Assembly: GCA_015680685.1 (NCBI GenBank)
Contig: MNCI01022206.1
Location: forward strand, 642,475 to 706,474
Length of the DNA: 64,000 bases
Direction of reading: 5' to 3'
Origin: Gnetum montanum
Lineage: Eukaryota > Streptophyta > Gnetopsida > Gnetales > Gnetaceae
Shown here one piece after another: positions 33,590-46,140 of the stretch. The notes under the pieces were generated by a model. That model had not been told where the DNA came from, did not search any database, and worked only from the letters and a program-made list of their open reading frames with translations. The translations under genes were made by a program, and so were the position numbers. How positions within the stretch are numbered: position 1 is the first letter of the stretch; each line of letters begins with the position of its first letter.

Positions 33590-34910
33590 CATGGCCTACA
33601 TGATTGATGAAATGATATGATTTAGAATACATATAAATTCCAAATTCATAAAAAGGAAAACAAGGAAGGCTATATACCCTAGCCAATCATACTATCCTAG
33701 AGGTTTGTACCTAAAACCCATGTAGTACTATTAGTAATGGCAAAATTCAAATCCTTAGGGTATTACCTAATGATATCTTCCTTCTCTAATGCAAAAATAG
33801 ATGACACTTCCTACCAATCCCCACTTCCAAGGTATCCATATAGGTACTTAACAATCCTCATAGATGATATCTCAATAATACCTACCTAACCCAAGTAATC
33901 ATGTACATCAAGCTTCTCAACAATAATAACAATAACTTCTACTTTCTGGCCTAAATTAACTATAGCCAAGGCAACCTAAATCTTGTAATATTTCCTACTA
34001 CACTAATCCTATTACATGTATGCTACTAGGAAATATTACAAAACACCTATTAATTTGGTTGTTGGGAAAAGTCCAAGGTTTCATAATAGAAGATTCAACC
34101 ACAAGTGCAAACATGAGCATTATGAAACACAATCTACTCCATGCTCTTCATCCTATGAAAAGGATAACAATGTAAGCTAAATGAGACTCCATATTTAGGA
34201 GGTCCTAGTAATATTTCCTAAACATCACTAAAGCAAAACATCCATTTCAAGGATAATTACTACAATAGTCTTTGGTAAATTCAATAAGATGACACCTAAT
34301 GTTGACAATGTTGTCACCATTTCTATGTCTAAGTTGGCTACATGATTAATCAAGGAAGGATAATTACCCAAAAAGAAATTAGATCTATGTAATACCATGA
34401 TGAAGATCTAAATTAGTAAAAATAGTCACTGCCTAGCTGTTTATGATTTTGTTTCAACAGTTAAAATCATCTTTTTACAGTAGTAACTTGATTAGGGACT
34501 TTCTCATCTTAACAGTACTAACATTCACCTAGAGATGATAGACCAATCTTACATGGATCCTACGAGATAGATGAATGATGTAATGATAACATTGTTAGAT
34601 AGTTATACAAATTTCCTGATGATTAAATTAGAAAATAAGATGGAAGACAACTTTCCTATCATTATGGATTTGACCTAGTTGAGAGCCATTGATGTCAAGT
34701 TAGTCTTTAAAGACCTTCACGTTGAAATTGGTAGGTGGAATGGGACTATAAGGACATACTATCAGAAGATACCTTGTGATCCTTTCTAGTCATGTAATAT
34801 CATATGGATATGTTATTCAAATGAGCCAGATAGAAACTTTTCCATCAATGGAAACACTTGAAGCATCACAGAAAACATCTTTCATCTCTAAGCATGCATT
34901 ATATTTAATA
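33590..34910 (+). pseudogene. relic E gag tail and protease region
   Basis: 33590-34250 resembles the Tyr/Gln/Pro-rich gag tail of the ATH family. At about 34540-34760 fragments IDQSYMDPTR and FLMIKLENKMEDNFPIIMD are compatible with the protease block LVDQ.I..P.G..EDI...NF.VI.VEN. No active-site motif is readable. Weak evidence. Confidence 0.3.
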
Positions 34911-36483
34911 TCTTGTTACATTTAGAGGTCTACCAAGTGATAGACATGGATTAGTCATGAGGGATAAATCCTTCATGTCAAGTAAAATTTTTTTATTTCT
35001 ACTATTTTTTATGTACTTAATAAAGTTGATGTGTGTAGCTATAATTTTTGTACTTCTAAACTTAATGGGTAATCATTATGATATTATATTTTCTTTAAAA
35101 GTATGTGTGTGTGGGAAAATTAATTAATATGCTTTACGAATGCTTACCTAACAAGCCAATGGTGGATGGATGAGTTACAAATGCCATGATGATACAATAG
35201 TATCAAATGGATCCATAGTCTTGATTGATGAAATGTTCACAGAATAGAATTTATCCATCCACTTTCCTCTATCCATCATCAATGAACTAGGATTAGATTT
35301 AGTGAGGAGCTATGAATAACACTACATGCTATTAAAGGTAATGCTACTAGAACCGTGGGTAGAGGATGGGACCATATCTTAGGGTATTAGCTTTATAATT
35401 CTAGAAGAGTGCTTGATCATTAGCAAGAAAAGATTGTTTCATTGAGGATCCTAATGACCATTGAATGGGTTTAATTAGTGTAATTGGACCAAGGTGTACA
35501 TGCTTATCATGCTTGACCATCTTTTATAGAAAAGGTTTGTGATCTCATGGACCTATGCATGTCATGCATTAAGGGATGAATTTTCATTTTCATGCAAGTC
35601 AAAGAGTTCATGTAATAATTTGATACTTTAATCATTTTCATGATTTTCATTGTTAATGTCAACATCACCCATGAATAAGATATTATCCCATGGGCCTTAT
35701 CCTTTCTTTCATGATTATTAACTAAGAGCAACACAAAAGTTAGGTAATAGATAAATTATACTTACTACCACTATCAAATCACACCACACTAGTGCTCTAT
35801 TAGTATGATGGTGCTACTTTGGTTGTTGTTGTGATGCTTGCTATCAATGATGATACCAAGGTATCCATAGCATAGCTTTACCTAGTTTTGCAACATTATA
35901 AAGTTTTCTATTTTGAAAGCAAAATACACCTACATTTATTTTTGTTTCTGTCCCTAGTTCTAGTGATTCTCAGATAGGAAGGATAAAGGATTCTTTGCTT
36001 TACTAGCTTGTAAATTTTTATGATTTTGCCTCTAGTTTTTCTTTCTTACACTAGTATGTAATTCTCATTATTTCTAGTTTCATTCTTTTTCATAACACTA
36101 ACTTGCTATTTTATATTATTTTTATTTTCATTTTAACAAACCCTAGCAAGCTTCATGTCACTTTGCCAAAGATTTAGAATATGGAAAAATTATTTAAGAT
36201 GAGGACTAAGAGTTGAAAATGATGAATTTATTTAGGTTTTGAATATGGAGAGTTTCAAGAAAGTGGAATGATTGTAAATGAATACATGCATCTACCTATG
36301 AATAATCTATGGTGCATGCCATAATAAGCCCTACTTAAGGACCTTGATGATTTCTCCACATGCAATTTTATAAATGCATTCTCAAATGTCCTTGCATTAT
36401 TTCTCACTTCATAGATGTTGATCTAAAACCTCATTTCAAATTGCTTAACATGATAAGGTTATTAAGATAAAAGTTATCCAAAG
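34911..36483. other. unassigned decayed DNA with a third gag relic
   Basis: Mostly nothing recognisable. At about 35480-35740, minus strand, the reading HGDVDINNENHEND...KLLHELFDLHENEN resembles the segment just before the capsid block of the other two gag relics (30271 and 32563). The rest may be the lost pol part of relic E or other old repeats. Confidence 0.35.
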
Positions 36484-36488
36484 TGGTG
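36484..36488. repeat. ATH-B target-site duplication, left
   Basis: TGGTG before the left LTR; the right flank is TGGTA at 49465-49469 (4 of 5 match). Confidence 0.6.
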
Positions 36489-37373
36489 TGACGAGTAGTG
36501 AGGTACCCCTATGCCCAACCATACAAATCACTAAGGTGTTCATGTGTGATTTGGTTGAATTCCATGGATTTCTAGTATTCTCCTACATAGGATTTAATCT
36601 AGAAGGTGAATCTAATCATTAAATAGTCATTGTCTTCCCAACTACACTTGTGAAGTTTAGTCGTATGATTAAGTGCAATTATGACACATAATTTTTATTA
36701 TTTTATATTTTGTTCACCTAAGGTTGGTAATAGATTGAGAATAAATTCATTAACTAATTTAACTAATTTAATTGCTAATTAATAACTAACTATCCTAACA
36801 TTAGCATTCGGTCGCACTTTCTATACAGATCTTAAACATGTACAACATTTCTAGGCAACCAAGCATTAAGTGCTACTAGGATTACCAAGTGTTATATGTA
36901 TGCTCAAAGTGGTCATACGTATGTGTGCTAGTTTATTTAGCTTAATTAATTGTTTAAAATCTTAATCATTATAGCTTAATTAATTACTTAATTAATGAAA
37001 ATAATAAATGCATAAATAAATCATTAAGCTAGTCCAAGTGCTATAAGGTTTATCAAAAAGCTCATCTTTATTACCCCAGACACTACGGTGCTCACATACA
37101 ACAATGCTTGAATAATGATTTGTACACTCCTTGACTCTTATTGCGAGTACTTAGAAAATTATTCTATGTTATGGAAACAAGCTACAAGAGTTTTTCTAGT
37201 AATTGAAATTCAAACCCCCATTAACATGGCTGGGGTATTCTATTTATAAACCTACTAGTGTGCCACATCGACAGGTACATGTCAACATGGAAAATCCTAC
37301 GTCAATGGGATCCTATCAATAGGGTCACATCAACGACATTCCACTGACACAACTAACTGAAGATACTTCATCA
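36489..37373 (-). repeat. ATH-B left LTR (3' LTR), 885 bp
   Basis: Plus-strand start TGACGAGTAGTGAGGTACCC and end GATACTTCATCA. Collinear with 48580-49464 and of equal length. Minus-strand TATA motif TTTATAAATAG near 37232. Confidence 0.9.
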
Positions 37374-40300
37374 TATCCCATGACTAAATGAAAACTCATC
37401 CTTGAGTTATTTACAAAATTGGAAAGGTGTGGGATTATTGAATAACACATAACACAACAAAACTAAGCGCCCAGGTGTACAGATTGACATTGATTATAAA
37501 ATTTTGGTGTTTATGTCACAAAATTAACACCAAAACATGACTACACAAAATTGGACAACACATTCTTTGACAACATGAAGATAGTTAAAAAGATCAAATG
37601 GTGCTAGGTGATGGAAATTCCTAAGATTCTGAATGACGTTCTCTTACATTGGATGCATGCAGTGGTTAAGGTAGTTGTGGCTATCTTGGTATAATTACCA
37701 CTTCTGATGAAAGGAGAAAGGCATTCAACAATGCCTTCATCTTCTCCTCCTTACTCTAGGGATCATTCAAAGTCCATGCAGCATCACTAATGTGGGCTAG
37801 AATGGGGATATCCCATGGATAGGGCATTATTGGGAATAGTTCCTTCATGTTGATAAACTAAGCAGGAAATTGCTTACTTTCAATATCGAAGACCCTAACT
37901 ACATTTTTCAGCTCTTGGTAGTTGTTCATCCTCTTGGCTAGGTTCTTATTAGTTTGTCTTTTATCAGTGAACTTCACCTTGAGAACCTCAAGTTATGCAT
38001 TTTCTACTATAATCTTCTACTTGGCATCCTTTTGGTGCTTGAACTCTACCTCATATAATAATTATGAGTTGACCACCTTTTTTCCAATTTAGAGCATGGC
38101 CATATAATAGTCAGCATATCCAAATTTACATATTAGAGATTTGCAAGCTCCTTGTATTTTATCATCTCCTTAATCTACAACTCCTTCATGCATATCTCTA
38201 CTTTATTGTAGGTATCTATCCCATCAACAATAGGTTTCCATACCTCTTCCTTGCTAAACTTGCCAGAGGATCTCATTTACTTTCACCTTTACCAACTAGA
38301 TGTGTTTTTCATTAACTTCTTTCTATAGATGACCCTAATCCCTATAGTGATTTTTGACTCTCTCAAATTTGAAATCCTCTGATTTCCATATGGCTACTTT
38401 AGTTACAATCTTTTGGGAAAGAGCACAAACATCCTCCATGGAAAGGTTTCTATCTTCTATTACTAATCTCCTCAACTTAGTATTCACTCTAGCTAGCTAC
38501 TCTTGCTATTGATGGATGAAATCTTCCATCCACCATTTTTCCACATCAACATTTCATAAGCAATGATTCTCTATGGTCAATTGTACATTCTCCTAGCAAT
38601 TCTAAATCAAGGTTTTCTAAATTTTATGCTTAGTGGTCTTTGGCAAGGATTGATAGAACACCACCATCTCCATCACACCCTCAACCCCTTTCAATCTTGT
38701 GTGAAGCTATTCAAGAGCTTCATCCTTTGTCAATGTTGGGTTGAGGAATGCAAGGTTAACAATCTAGGTTGTTAGTTTGGTAACCTCTGCAACCATGTGT
38801 CCATTTAGCTCTTTGGCTATTTTTAGTTAGCCCTCCAAAATGATGTTCTTTCCCCTTACTTTTAACAGCTCTAATTGGGTCATATTTATGTTGTCTAGAA
38901 GGTTAAAGACATTTGAAACTAGTTACTCATCCTATGATTAACTTATGTTCCCACTAGTTGGTTCAATAATTGTTCATGCTATCCTATGATTAACTTACAA
39001 CTTACTATCCTTGTAGATTTCTGCACATATTTATATGCAAAGACATATAGTACAGATGTTGCAAGTGTGTTTAGTATTTCGAAAATTCTATTAACAACCA
39101 CCTCCACTGATGTCTCCTACTCCTGGTGTTGCATCACCAAAACTATTACTCCCTCATCCTCCTCCAAGAATACTGAAAAAGTAGCAACATTCCCAAAGAT
39201 TTCTAGAAATTGCTACTATTGCAAGAGGGATATTAGTAGCTCTTGGGTGCTAGGATTCAATCATGTAGGAAATTGTATTCTTTGGGCTAGAAAGATTAGT
39301 CCACCTCCCTCAATCTCACTAACTATTTAAGCCACTTTATTTAGGTGACTCATTACTAGTTAGTACACATATGGATCACCACCACTCATCCCTAGTTGTG
39401 GCTCTTTCTCACTCAATAGTCATTCTCAAACTTCACATAACCATTTAGAAGTTGTAGTGATGTCTGACACTATTTGCTAAGTGGATGCTGGAGGTGGTGC
39501 TTGCTACTCCTCTTCTTGAATGACATTTGCAAGGATTTTATCCTTTATCATCTTTATACAGTTAGTAGATGGAGCAAATCATACTTCATCATTTGTATAA
39601 TTGGTTATTCCTTCCCTCTAACATAGTTTTTTGAAGATGCATGAAAAGGGGAGTGTCTTCCTTTCACATTTGTTTTCCTAAAGTGCTTTTTATCTCAAGA
39701 TAGATTAGCTATGGAAGGTTGACAGGGAATTTGTTACTTAGAGTGATACATGCACAAGTGGAGAAGGTAGTGATCTTGCTTGGCCTCATTGTTGGATTTA
39801 GGTGAAAGGCTACAATCTTGTAGTAGATTCTCTCTACTAGTGTAAGCAAACCAAACTTCTTATGATCAATGGCATAATACTATTGTCTCCATTCTTTCTT
39901 GATGCTAGGATCTACCTGTATTGAAATCTCAATGAAATTCACCCAAACTTCCAGCAATCCAAGTGTCTATGAAATGGCCAACATCAAGTAGGACCTAAAA
40001 TGTTCTTAATCTTGACCATTAAATCAGCCTACTTGTTATTCCAAAATAAGAACATCTCTTCCATGTACCTCTCACTGCTGGAAGTGAGGTTGGGTCACAT
40101 GGGAGAGGTCTTCAGTTGATCTTATACTTCTTGAGGTGCTTGCTCCAAGAAAGAATCAAAAATCAACTCTTCAAGCATTTTTTTTGAACCTCATTTAATT
40201 TGATCTACTTGAGGTAGGCTTCTATCAAAGTCACCTGAAGGTTTGCTTGTGGAGTTTGTGCCTCATCCCTATGGGATTGCTTTGTCACTACTACTTATTT

Positions 40301-40463
40301 TAGAATCTAATTAACAGATTTCACTTTGAGGTTCTCACTAAGAGGTCTCGTAGCATGGGTTGCTACTTATTATTCTTGGGCCTTGGCTACTTCTAGTTCA
40401 TGCTTGTTTGTCTCATGGTTGCGATGATCCTCCTTCTTGTATGTGCTTCTCCCTTGGTGTCAT
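37374..40463 (-). pseudogene. ATH-B ORF3 and 3' untranslated end
   Basis: Start ATGACACCAAGGGAG at 40463, homologous to the ORF3 starts of ATH-A and ATH-C. The conserved domain is readable at about 39690-39800 (SKITTFSTCACITLSNKFPV NLP). The C-terminal kilobase (about 37700-38900) reads as a charged, Leu-rich, coiled-coil-like stretch and ends near FPIMPYPWDIPILAHISDAAW; ATH-C has QLPCPWYVPTPPHVAQ at the equivalent place. It carries dozens of stops. The last few hundred bases before the LTR are non-coding, with GTCATGGGATA as the polypurine remnant. Confidence 0.55.
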
Positions 40464-42650
40464 CTATTGTCACAACACATCCATGGATTAGTATATATAA
40501 TGTGTAAATTATAACATTTTGATACCTCATCTCATTAGTTAGTTACACTTAGGCTAATGTTGCACCATGGTAGACTAGTTATTTTACTATTATTTTATTA
40601 ATTTTTAAGTTCAAAGTTTTACCTGAGCTAGTTGAAAGGGTATAACTTTTGTAATCATGTTGGTTTCTTTATTAAAATTTTGTGGGAGTTAGAAACATTT
40701 TTAAAAAACATTTCATCAAAGACTTTAGGTTTGTGTTCCCCAAAACTAAGAACTTACCTTTGGTAGCTACAAGGTTGAAGAATAGAGTGATATGGATAAA
40801 CAATTAAGAAGATATGGCTCTTGGAGGGTTTTGGACTCTGAAAACTACAAAAACTTATTTAGCATTTGAAAGGAAATGTGACAAATGTGATGTGTGGATG
40901 CATATATGCATATTATTTTTGTGTTGCATTGATGGGGTCCCATATATGGGTTCTTGCATACGTAGGGGTCCATCAATAGGTACCCATTTATGAAGGGTGT
41001 AAACAAAATTTTTCAACTTGAATTTCTAAAAAAAAAAAACATTGATTTTTCTAATGAAAGTAGGGTCCATGGAGTCTTTAAAAAGTGAAGAAGTTAATGG
41101 AATCATTAAACAAGGTCATTGAAAGCTTAAAAATTGAAATATTATGTGGAGAATGTGTTCATTGGAGAAATTGCCTGAAGGAGCACACAGTTGGATGCAT
41201 TAGATGAGACACACAAAGGTTTGGATTACGAGAATGTCCAAGGATGAGATACTTAACTAACCTAACCAAGAGATATGCAAGTGGATCCTCCCCATAGTAG
41301 GCACATGCCCTTTTTGCCCTTACATAACCTTAACCTAAGGAGTTAATGGGTCTCATAGGTGATTAATGATTATGAAATTTAAGCATCAAAGCCTAGAAGA
41401 ATCTACCTAAGAATTTAGGCATGTCAAACCAATACATCAAACAAGGACATGAACACTAGCCGTGAGGTGAGTTATGGAAAGCATAGATTGATGAGAGAGA
41501 AAGTGGAATAGAGTTCTCGATTAAGGTCACATGAACTACCTCATGAATTTTGTTGTTAAATAACCTGATAAAATCCATCCTTAGTGTAGACTGAAACCAA
41601 CCACATTTAATGACTTTGCATTGTCATTCTAAAACTAGTCCATCCTCTTAAGACACAAGAGTGCTCCTATAGATCAATCACCATTTCTTATGGAGAAGAA
41701 AAGAGAAGCAGGAAGTGAGAAAAGGCCTTAGTTAGAGGGGACCTTCAAGCATGGGTAACATGTCTTTCAAGTAAAATAACTAGTGATTATAGCCTATTAT
41801 TCTATCTAAGGGATGTACTTTGAATTTCCATCATCATTTTTTTGTTCTTCATTATTTTTCATTTTTTTTCATCATTATTTTTTGTTTTTTTTTTGTTGTT
41901 TTTAGATGGGAACCACACCATGCAAAAACTTATTTAACTTCCTATTGTTGTTCGACAAAGAATGATAAGAAATCTATGAAAACACACATTTACCCAAGTA
42001 AGCAGAAGGATATAAAGAGTATTGAGTCCCCTTGAAGTCACACCCTATTAAAACCCTTAAATCCTTTCCAAGTTCAAAAACTACCAAGGTGACAAGTTTA
42101 TTAAAGTTTTACTTAATGAAAAGGAATCTTATACTTTCAAAATAGGGAAAACCATAGATTTTGTGGATGGTTGGATGCCATGGACTCAGTTCCTACTCCA
42201 TGAAAAAGAAACGATGTCTTAGTTATTGGTAGAAAAATTCAAAAATAGAAACTAGAAATTAGCAATCAAAAATAATAAGTACAAAGCACCATTAACAATA
42301 ACTATAGCACCATTGTGTTCTATTGGCACAGAGCACTTTATTAGTAGAAATTTAGAAATTCACATCCAAAACAAAGGAAATTATATAAGTGTAAAATATT
42401 TAAGAAAAATCAAATGTACCAACAATGGTGTAAAACAAAAAATGATGTAAAATAGGAAAAATTATAAAAAAAAGGTGTAAAATAAGAAAATTGGAAAATA
42501 AAAATGTATATAAAAAAATAGAAAAACTAAGAAGCTACATAAATGGTTAGCATGGATGGCCATCTCCCCCATGATTTAGTTGGAAGAAGGAGATCCAAAA
42601 TATTGAGCAAGTTTGTTCATCCAATGAGGTATTCATTGCACTGGCTTACT
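40464..42650 (-). other. ATH-B spacer between integrase and ORF3
   Basis: Homologous to the ATH-A spacer. It contains AG|GTAAG (minus, 40753-40759), a diverged AT-rich stretch where the TATA motif would be (about 40890-40960) and a pyrimidine-rich run at 41836-41905. No coding frame. Confidence 0.6.
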
Positions 42651-43945
42651 TGGGCTTGTGGAAAGGTTTTATTTCTTGAATGTTGATAAACTATTTCTTA
42701 TTTTGGTTTTCGTGTTTGTAGATTATCATGGCCCTAGAAGAAAAGGTTTTTTTAATCTTATAAGGCCCCTCCCATAATGTTTGAAATTTAGCTTGTTGTG
42801 GAACATGTGTGGGGTTCTAGCAGAGGATCTTATCTCAAGGTTGAAATTTTACTTTTCTTATTCATTACTTGTTGAATACCTTGTGAACTTCATTCAAAGA
42901 TAGGACCAGTAATCAATTTTTATCTAGCACATTAAGGTTAATCAATCATTCTCTTTGTGCTAGACCTAGGTAAAGATCCAAGTCACTGGCTATTGAAAGT
43001 GTACAGAGCTTGAATTGAATAGGAGGTATTGGTAGTTTCCCATACACTAGTTCATAGGGATAGTAGCCTATAAAAAGTTTCTATGTTGAGTGGTAGAACC
43101 CAGAGGGCATCATTGAGTTTTGTGCTCTAGTCTCTCCTATATTTGCTAATAGTTCTCATTAATATCTTTGTAATCTCTCTATTAGTAACATCTACTTAAC
43201 CATTGGCTTCGGAATGGTAGGGTGTTGTTAGTTTATGTTCAACCCCAAAACATTGCATCAGCTTGCAAAAAGTGGTGCCTATGAAATGCATTCCATTGTT
43301 TGAAATTAGTGCACATGGCATCCCAAACCTATTTATAATGCATTGTTAAGAAAAATAAGTAGCATTGGATGATGTAGAGTTAATGATGACTATTACTTTT
43401 ATCCATTTAGTATAGTAGTTAATGGAAATGATAATGTATGCCATTTCATTAGACATGAATGTCATGGAACCCCTGAAGTTTGTGCCCCATATGTCAAAGG
43501 GTCCTAGTAGTTGAATCCACTATTGAGGTTCCGCCATTTGCATGGTTATCCCACCATCTCATTGATAGTGTTCACAAGATCAAACAAATTGGTGGGCATC
43601 ACTAAAGATTATTGGCCAATAGTAACATACCATTAAGATTTTAATGGTCGTGCATCTCTTTGAATAGTGGCCTTCACATGGGCCCTCATGAGCATCTTGG
43701 AGAATGCACAATTGATTAATATCCAGGACACACCAACAAACTAGGCCATTGACACACACATTGTAAATGTGCTAATTGATATCCATGAATGTTCTTGGCA
43801 TGATGAAGAAATTATTTTTTTTCTTGTGATTTAGATCTTATGACATATCTTGAGTGAGAAGATAAGTAAGAATTCCATCATACTATTTTCATTCTGTAGG
43901 AAATTAGTCATTAATTGCTCTAGCAAGTAGAAGTTCATTAGAAAA
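42651..43945 (-). pseudogene. ATH-B integrase
   Basis: Zinc-finger remnants at about 43540-43700 (DAHEGPCEGHYS, then SCEHYQ). The catalytic core is at about 43170-43500, including CIINRFGMPCALISNNGMHF, where the usual DNG around the second catalytic Asp reads NNG, and LMQCFGVEHKLT near the end. These 28 codons are the ones deleted in ATH-A. Stops and frameshifts throughout. Confidence 0.75.
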
Positions 43946-44300
43946 TTAATCAAGGAGTGATCTCTCCTCTTTGTTATCCCATCTTAACCAAGAGAGATGG
44001 TCAATGACCATGTTCTTAGTCCTCTTTCGATCTACCATCATAAGATCAAATTTCTGCAAGATCACCAACCACCGTATGACACAGGGGTTCATCATTAACT
44101 TGTTCATTAGGAAGAAAATGGCACTATAGTGAATGTGCACAAATACTTTGCACCCAAGCACATAGTTCTTCAACTTTTCAAAAGCATGCTTCACTACGAT
44201 CAGTTCTTTCTTTGTTGTAATGTAATTGAGTTGTGCATCCATAATGCTTTATCTTGCATAGTGGATGTAATATAGATGTTTCTGATCATCCAACTCACTC
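43946..44300 (-). pseudogene. ATH-B RNase H
   Basis: A 98-codon open stretch with LNYITTKKELIVVKHAFEKL, VFVHIHYSAIFFLMNKLMM and RWLVILQKFDLMMVDRKRTK, ending in IDHLSWL. This is the plant Ty3 RNase H pattern, directly followed by the integrase region. Confidence 0.85.
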
Positions 44301-45590
44301 AACATAGCTTCCAAGGCATAATTTGATGTGTCTATTATGATATGAAATGGTCTAGACTAGTCTATTACTCATAAAATTCATGCTTCTACAAGTTTTTCCT
44401 TCAATTGTTGAAACACATTTTCACATTCCTTGGTCTAAACGAATGGAGCATCTTTCTTTGTTAGCTCGACCAATGATTTTATGATCTTATAGAAATTCTC
44501 TATGAAACACTAGTAGTAACCAGTGTGTCCAAGAAACAACTAGAAATATTTAACTATTTTTAATTAATAGGTTATTCCATGGATGATCCTTATCTTTTTA
44601 GGATCTACCTCAATCCCTACTTGTGACATTCAGTAATCCAAGACTATGCCCTCTTAGACCATCAAATGTCTCTTTTACCAATTGAGCCATTAGTTTGTCA
44701 TCACACATCTTTTTAATAATTGCTCAAGGTGGTCCAAGGCTTACTCAAATGTAGATCCATAAGTGGAAAAGTCATCCATGAATAGTTCCACCCTACTACC
44801 AATTTTCTGCTCAAAGATGCGTAAGACCAAGTGTTGGAATGTGGAAGGAGCATTCCATAAATCAAAATTCATCTTTCAATATGCAAAAGTCCCCTGGGGA
44901 CTCGTGAATGTCGTTTTGTCTTGATTCTTTGGTACAATCTAAATTTGATTAAAACCACTATAGTCATCTAGAAAGCTAGAATAGCAATGTCTAGAAATGG
45001 TATCCAACACTTGATTAACAAATGGCAACGAAATATGATCTTTGAATGTTGCCATGTTTAATAGCTTAAAATCAATACAAACCTACCACTTGCCATCTTT
45101 CTTTGGCATAATGACAAGTGGGTTTATCCACTCACTATATACAATAGGATAGATGAACCCCACCTTGAGGAGTTATTCACTTCCTCCTTGATGATTTACT
45201 TTAATTTGGGATTCAATTGTCACTATGGCTACTTCCTGGACTTCACGGCCAAATCAGTATAGATACAATGCCAGCATATTTATGGATCAATCCCAATAAG
45301 TTTAAAATATGACCAAGCAAAGATTGTTGTCCATCTATTAACCACTTTTAGTAGTTTCTCTTTTTGTTCAGGAGCAAGTTTAGCATTAATTATAACTAGC
45401 TTTCCATTTTTCAGAAATGCATATTCCAAGTTAGTAATTAGAGTTTTTAACTCTAGGAGCTCTTATTTAAAATTTTCAAATATTTCCAACTCTCCCCAAT
45501 AGGTATCATCATTTTCATCATTAGAGAGTTGGTGATGAACTTTCTCTAGTTCATCCATGCCTAAGACATAGGTGCATGTCATGCTCTTAG
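44301..45590 (-). pseudogene. ATH-B reverse transcriptase
   Basis: The active site LFMDDFSTYGSTFE is intact on the minus strand at 44771-44782 (FMDD). FLDDYSGFNQI-like sequence lies near 44965 and the WINPLVIMPKKDGKW block near 45110. Stops and frameshifts prevent one continuous frame. Confidence 0.85.
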
Positions 45591-46140
45591 TCAGTTTCAT
45601 GCAAATTGTGCTACTCACTAAATCATCTGTCAACCACTAGGTATCCTCTTGTTTTGTGGCTACTATGTATAGGCACCTTTGAAATATATCTCATTTGCAC
45701 ACTACCTACATGTGGAAAGGATGTTCTTTTCATGGAACAAAGTTTTTACACATAATTACACCCTATATCACTATATGCGATGCATAGAACTTATTTCTTC
45801 TCAATCTTTCTGAATGTATTTTTCTTGGAACATTTCAGGGAAAGATCTCTAATGTCAATTCTTTCATCAATAGTACTTAGACACATCCTGCCCATAATGA
45901 TTGGAAACTCCCCCAACATTTCTTAACTTTGATTACTAGGAAATTAGTAGGATAAGACCACCCATAAATAGTGGTCACAATATCTTCTACTAGTCCTAAT
46001 GGAATAGTGATGAACTGATCTACCAATTCTAATATGATATTACTCTTTTTGAGAGGTAGTAGGTTCCAAGTAGTATACATCTCATAGAGAATTAGATTAA
46101 CACTAAAACCTAAATCTAGAAGAGCTTTTCATGGTTCATT
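45591..46140 (-). pseudogene. ATH-B protease
   Basis: The active-site loop is readable as LLDLGFSVNLI (about 46095-46125), with the catalytic Asp kept. The open piece 45877-46080 holds LVDQFITIPLGLVEDIVTTI and YPTNFLVIKV, matching the Athila-type protease pattern. In the next frame IIMGR-like sequence follows, so one frameshift is needed. Confidence 0.8.
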
